This document shows positions 61,936-64,000 of a DNA stretch of 64,000 nucleotides, piece by piece. Position numbers and translations under genes: made by a program. The stretch comes from a virus, in IMG/VR virus record IMGVR_UViG_3300042566_000762, positions 1 to 64,000 of that record; one strand, written 5' to 3'. Under the pieces are notes generated by a model. The model saw only the letters and a list, made by a program, of their open reading frames with translations, was not told where the DNA came from and made no database searches. Position 1 is the first letter of the stretch, and each line of letters opens with the position of its first letter.

Positions 61936-62713
61936 TATTTTTCAATTTATCTAATATTATTTTGTATACTATTTCATGTCCTATATTTGATGTGTGCATT
62001 GTATTCATATCATCAGGATATTGATGGGAAAGTTTCATAAAATCTACATTGGCCAAATTTTTCATAGGAATATATTTATTAAATTCAACCAAATCATATG
62101 TTAAAAATATATGCTTAATACCTTTATTTTTTAATAATGAATGTGCTAAATTCATCATACCAATATCATATTGTCTTTGAATATTATCATCAAATATTTC
62201 TAAATAATATTCTTTTAATAATTTCATTCTAGTTTTACTTTCAGTATCAAATCTACTATAATAATTGGATTTCCAATTTGGATTGTCCATACAATTATCC
62301 ACATAATCAATTATACTATTAAAATTTTCAGTTAATAATTTACCATTATAATCACCATCTAATTGCATTGGATTTGGTATATTATATTTGTAACTATCTT
62401 TACCAAATGGTGGATATTGGTGATAATTCACATTGGTATTCTTAATATCTCCATTAAATTCATAATTTTCAGGAAACCATTCCGTTCGATTATATGTTGT
62501 AACACCGATGCACATTAAATCAATATTTTTATAATTTTCAATTGCATATTTTACTTGTAAAAATATAGAAAAATTAGAACTAGACCCTTTAGCTAAATTT
62601 ATTAAATTTAAATTTAATTTATCAGATAATAGTGAACCATATGGTTCTTTTTCTAAATTATGACAACCAATTCCTATATTAAAAGAATCTCCACAAATAA
62701 CTAAATTATTCAT
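61922..62713 (-). CDS. SGNH/GDSL-like hydrolase-family protein
   Basis: The 263-residue protein has NLVICGDSFNIGIGCHNLEK (canonical GDS block I), LINLAKGSSSNFSIFLQVKY (block II) and IDLMCIGVTTYNRTEWFPEN (block III). The end, SHQYPDDMNTMHTSNIGHEI, has His about five residues after Asp-Asp, so the block V Asp is not at the standard place. The nucleophile is intact. It lies in an unbroken chain with the genes on either side (8- and 14-base overlaps). Confidence 0.7.
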   Translation of the reverse strand: MNNLVICGDSFNIGIGCHNLEKEPYGSLLSDKLNLNLINLAKGSSSNFSIFLQVKYAIENYKNIDLMCIGVTTYNRTEWFPENYEFNGDIKNTNVNYHQYPPFGKDSYKYNIPNPMQLDGDYNGKLLTENFNSIIDYVDNCMDNPNWKSNYYSRFDTESKTRMKLLKEYYLEIFDDNIQRQYDIGMMNLAHSLLKNKGIKHIFLTYDLVEFNKYIPMKNLANVDFMKLSHQYPDDMNTMHTSNIGHEIVYKIILDKLKNNDYI

Positions 62714-63587
62714 ATATAAGTTTATTTTGTTTTATATAATCATATAATTCATTTGCCCATATCAAATGCGATTCTTCTGATGGATGCCAACCTGAATATG
62801 GGTTATTTATTGCATTTTGTTCCATAAAAGATTTAAATGTATTATTTTTTTTATTCTTTTTATAAAATCTAATAGAATCAATACTTTCCCACAATGATAC
62901 ATATTCTTGTTTATAGTATTCTCTTTCAAAATTTTTGTTAGTATGATATGGATGATTTTGTAAATGTAATTTTTGCAATTCCAATTTTATATCAATGTCT
63001 TTCCAAACTTCAATAGATGTTCCAACATTTTGATAAAAGGAATTAAATGATAACCATTTTATATTATTTGCTTTACAAAAATTTTCAAATTGTAAAATAT
63101 TCATAATATGTCTTGGTAAATATTCTTCTTTATTCCAAAGATATTCAACATAATAATTCCAAAATTCTTTTTGATTTTCTTTTTGTAGATTTTGAATGGA
63201 TGGCCAGATTCTCATATTGTAATTCAAATCTTCATCTTTATACCAAAAAGAATTTCGTTCAGGAGATGACCAACCAACTAATAAAAATAAATTATCAGTT
63301 GGGATATTTTTTACAATATAATTTGAGGTAACATATGTTATTATTCTGTTTAATATGGTATTATTATCATCTGCAGACCAACTTAAATTTATTACATCTG
63401 CGTCTAATAATTTACCTAAATGAGTTGAAAATATTTTAGATAATCTATATTCGTTATTTTCATTAATCCAATCATATTCTCCGGCATGAGTATTTGTTGG
63501 TTTATTTTTAAGTATATTTGGGTCTAATATTTCTGAACCAAATACCCAGCTATCCCCATCACAAATAATTTTTAATTTCTTTTCCAT
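62706..63587 (-). CDS. SGNH/GDSL-like hydrolase-family protein
   Basis: The 293-residue protein has LKIICDGDSWVFGSEILDPN (block I, GDS), ADVINLSWSADDNNTILNRI (block II variant lacking the usual NxGxxG) and NLFLLVGWSSPERNSFWYKD (block III region). The C-terminus YSGWHPSEESHLIWANELYD has His-Pro preceded by Ser-Gly-Trp, so the catalytic Asp is replaced. It shares its first base with the previous stop (TAATG). Whether it hydrolyses esters or only binds glycans is open. Confidence 0.65.
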   Translation of the reverse strand: MEKKLKIICDGDSWVFGSEILDPNILKNKPTNTHAGEYDWINENNEYRLSKIFSTHLGKLLDADVINLSWSADDNNTILNRIITYVTSNYIVKNIPTDNLFLLVGWSSPERNSFWYKDEDLNYNMRIWPSIQNLQKENQKEFWNYYVEYLWNKEEYLPRHIMNILQFENFCKANNIKWLSFNSFYQNVGTSIEVWKDIDIKLELQKLHLQNHPYHTNKNFEREYYKQEYVSLWESIDSIRFYKKNKKNNTFKSFMEQNAINNPYSGWHPSEESHLIWANELYDYIKQNKLIYE

Positions 63588-64000
63588 TATATTAATTTTG
63601 CTTTAAACGCCGTTTCAGTATCGTGATATATTTTATTAAGTATTATTTTAGAAAAATCTCTATGTCCCTTATATGACCAATGTAAATCTTCTATTTCACC
63701 ATTGGTACAAGTTTTTATATTTTCATAAACTGTCCATAATTGTTCTACTTCCCAAAAAACCAATTTATCTATTTTTTTATTTTTTAAATATTTTTTAATA
63801 AAATCAAATCTTAAATTTTGTCTTTTTTTAGTATTTTCATCGCAAAGTAAAGATAAAAAATATTCTATATGTTCTATTTCATTTTTATTAAAATTCAATT
63901 GTTTTAATAATGCCGATGAATTTAAACTAATTGTATTAAATTTATAAATTATATCATTTTTAATATTAAATTCATTATTTGGAATATCAAATCTACTATA
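63587..64000 (-). CDS. SGNH-like protein, 5' truncated at window edge
   Basis: The frame is open from base 64000 without a stop: before the TTG at 63896-63898 it reads YSRFDIPNNEFNIKNDIIYK and then FNTISLNSSALLKQ. The TTG is therefore probably an internal Leu codon and the gene starts beyond the window. The C-terminal part has KLVFWEVEQLWTVYENIKTC and GEIEDLHWSYKGHRDFSKII, where EDLHWSxxGH resembles block V of the cluster's SGNH-like proteins (EDLHPGYFGH in the copy at 57132). Blocks I-III lie outside the window, so the call rests on this C-terminal motif and context. Confidence 0.6.
   Translation of the reverse strand, partial: YSRFDIPNNEFNIKNDIIYKFNTISLNSSALLKQLNFNKNEIEHIEYFLSLLCDENTKKRQNLRFDFIKKYLKNKKIDKLVFWEVEQLWTVYENIKTCTNGEIEDLHWSYKGHRDFSKIILNKIYHDTETAFKAKLI

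Noticed and set aside
63587-63898. Complete 103-residue gene starting at TTG
   Set aside because: The frame remains open to the window edge, so the TTG is most likely internal and the gene is truncated by the window.
1-64000. tRNA genes, insertion sequences, integrase or attachment sites
   Set aside because: No cloverleaf-type sequences, transposase motifs or integrase motifs were seen by eye; a tRNAscan or IS search would be needed to exclude cryptic ones.

Overview
The window is a contiguous piece of a strongly AT-rich tailed-phage genome. Every convincing gene lies on the minus strand, so biological order runs from base 64000 down to base 1. Order and sequence of the head, neck and tail genes (large terminase, portal, prohead protease, scaffold, major capsid protein, three neck/completion proteins, contractile sheath, tube) identify a distant T4-like myovirus. 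Only one start, that of the scaffold gene, has a full Shine-Dalgarno sequence; most others are preceded by A/T-rich sequence. Together with the AT-richness this suggests a Bacteroidota (flavobacterium-like) host, probably aquatic. That is inference, because no host gene is present.

Region 64000-53.4 kb is a carbohydrate/surface-modification island. It holds six SGNH/GDSL-like proteins (one running off the window edge), an extended-SDR sugar epimerase, an RmlC-type cupin epimerase, a fucosyltransferase-like protein, a SET-domain protein, a 2OG-Fe(II) oxygenase-like protein, a sulfotransferase and a split thiamine-diphosphate enzyme pair. Genes are joined by ATGA or TAATG overlaps. Between them lie broken and chimeric pieces of neighbouring genes, showing repeated recombination at the same junctions.

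Region 53.4-32.5 kb is the packaging, head and neck block. It starts with a 1419-residue fusion of a HxGH nucleotidyltransferase, a HExxH metallopeptidase and a lysine-dependent ligase-type nucleotidyltransferase. Then follow terminase gp17, a DUF5872-like basic protein, portal gp20, a DUF3008-like protein, protease gp21, several small unknowns, a phage-encoded ribosomal protein bS21 (39360-39536), scaffold gp22, capsid gp23, and neck/tail-completion proteins similar to gp13, gp14 and gp15.

Region 32.5-3.6 kb is a very large tail-fibre/adhesin locus of about sixteen genes inserted between gp15 and the sheath. It is mosaic: shared N-terminal adaptors, Ser/Thr/Ala-rich coiled repeats, SGSSQ-type linkers, a pectate-lyase-like beta-helix, YadA-like head repeats, LamG-like lectin domains, three tandem small tip-like proteins and S74 self-cleaving chaperones recur in different combinations. 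One fibre carries an intein-like Hint domain, and a glycosyltransferase gene sits inside the locus. Region 3.5-0 kb has a sulfotransferase-like gene, a remnant of another SGNH gene, the sheath gp18 and the start of the tube gp19.

Terminator hairpins follow the capsid gene and the 186-residue fibre gene. The octamer TATAAATA recurs in gaps ahead of late genes but reads on the strand opposite to the genes. I saw no tRNA genes, CRISPR arrays, integrase or insertion sequences.
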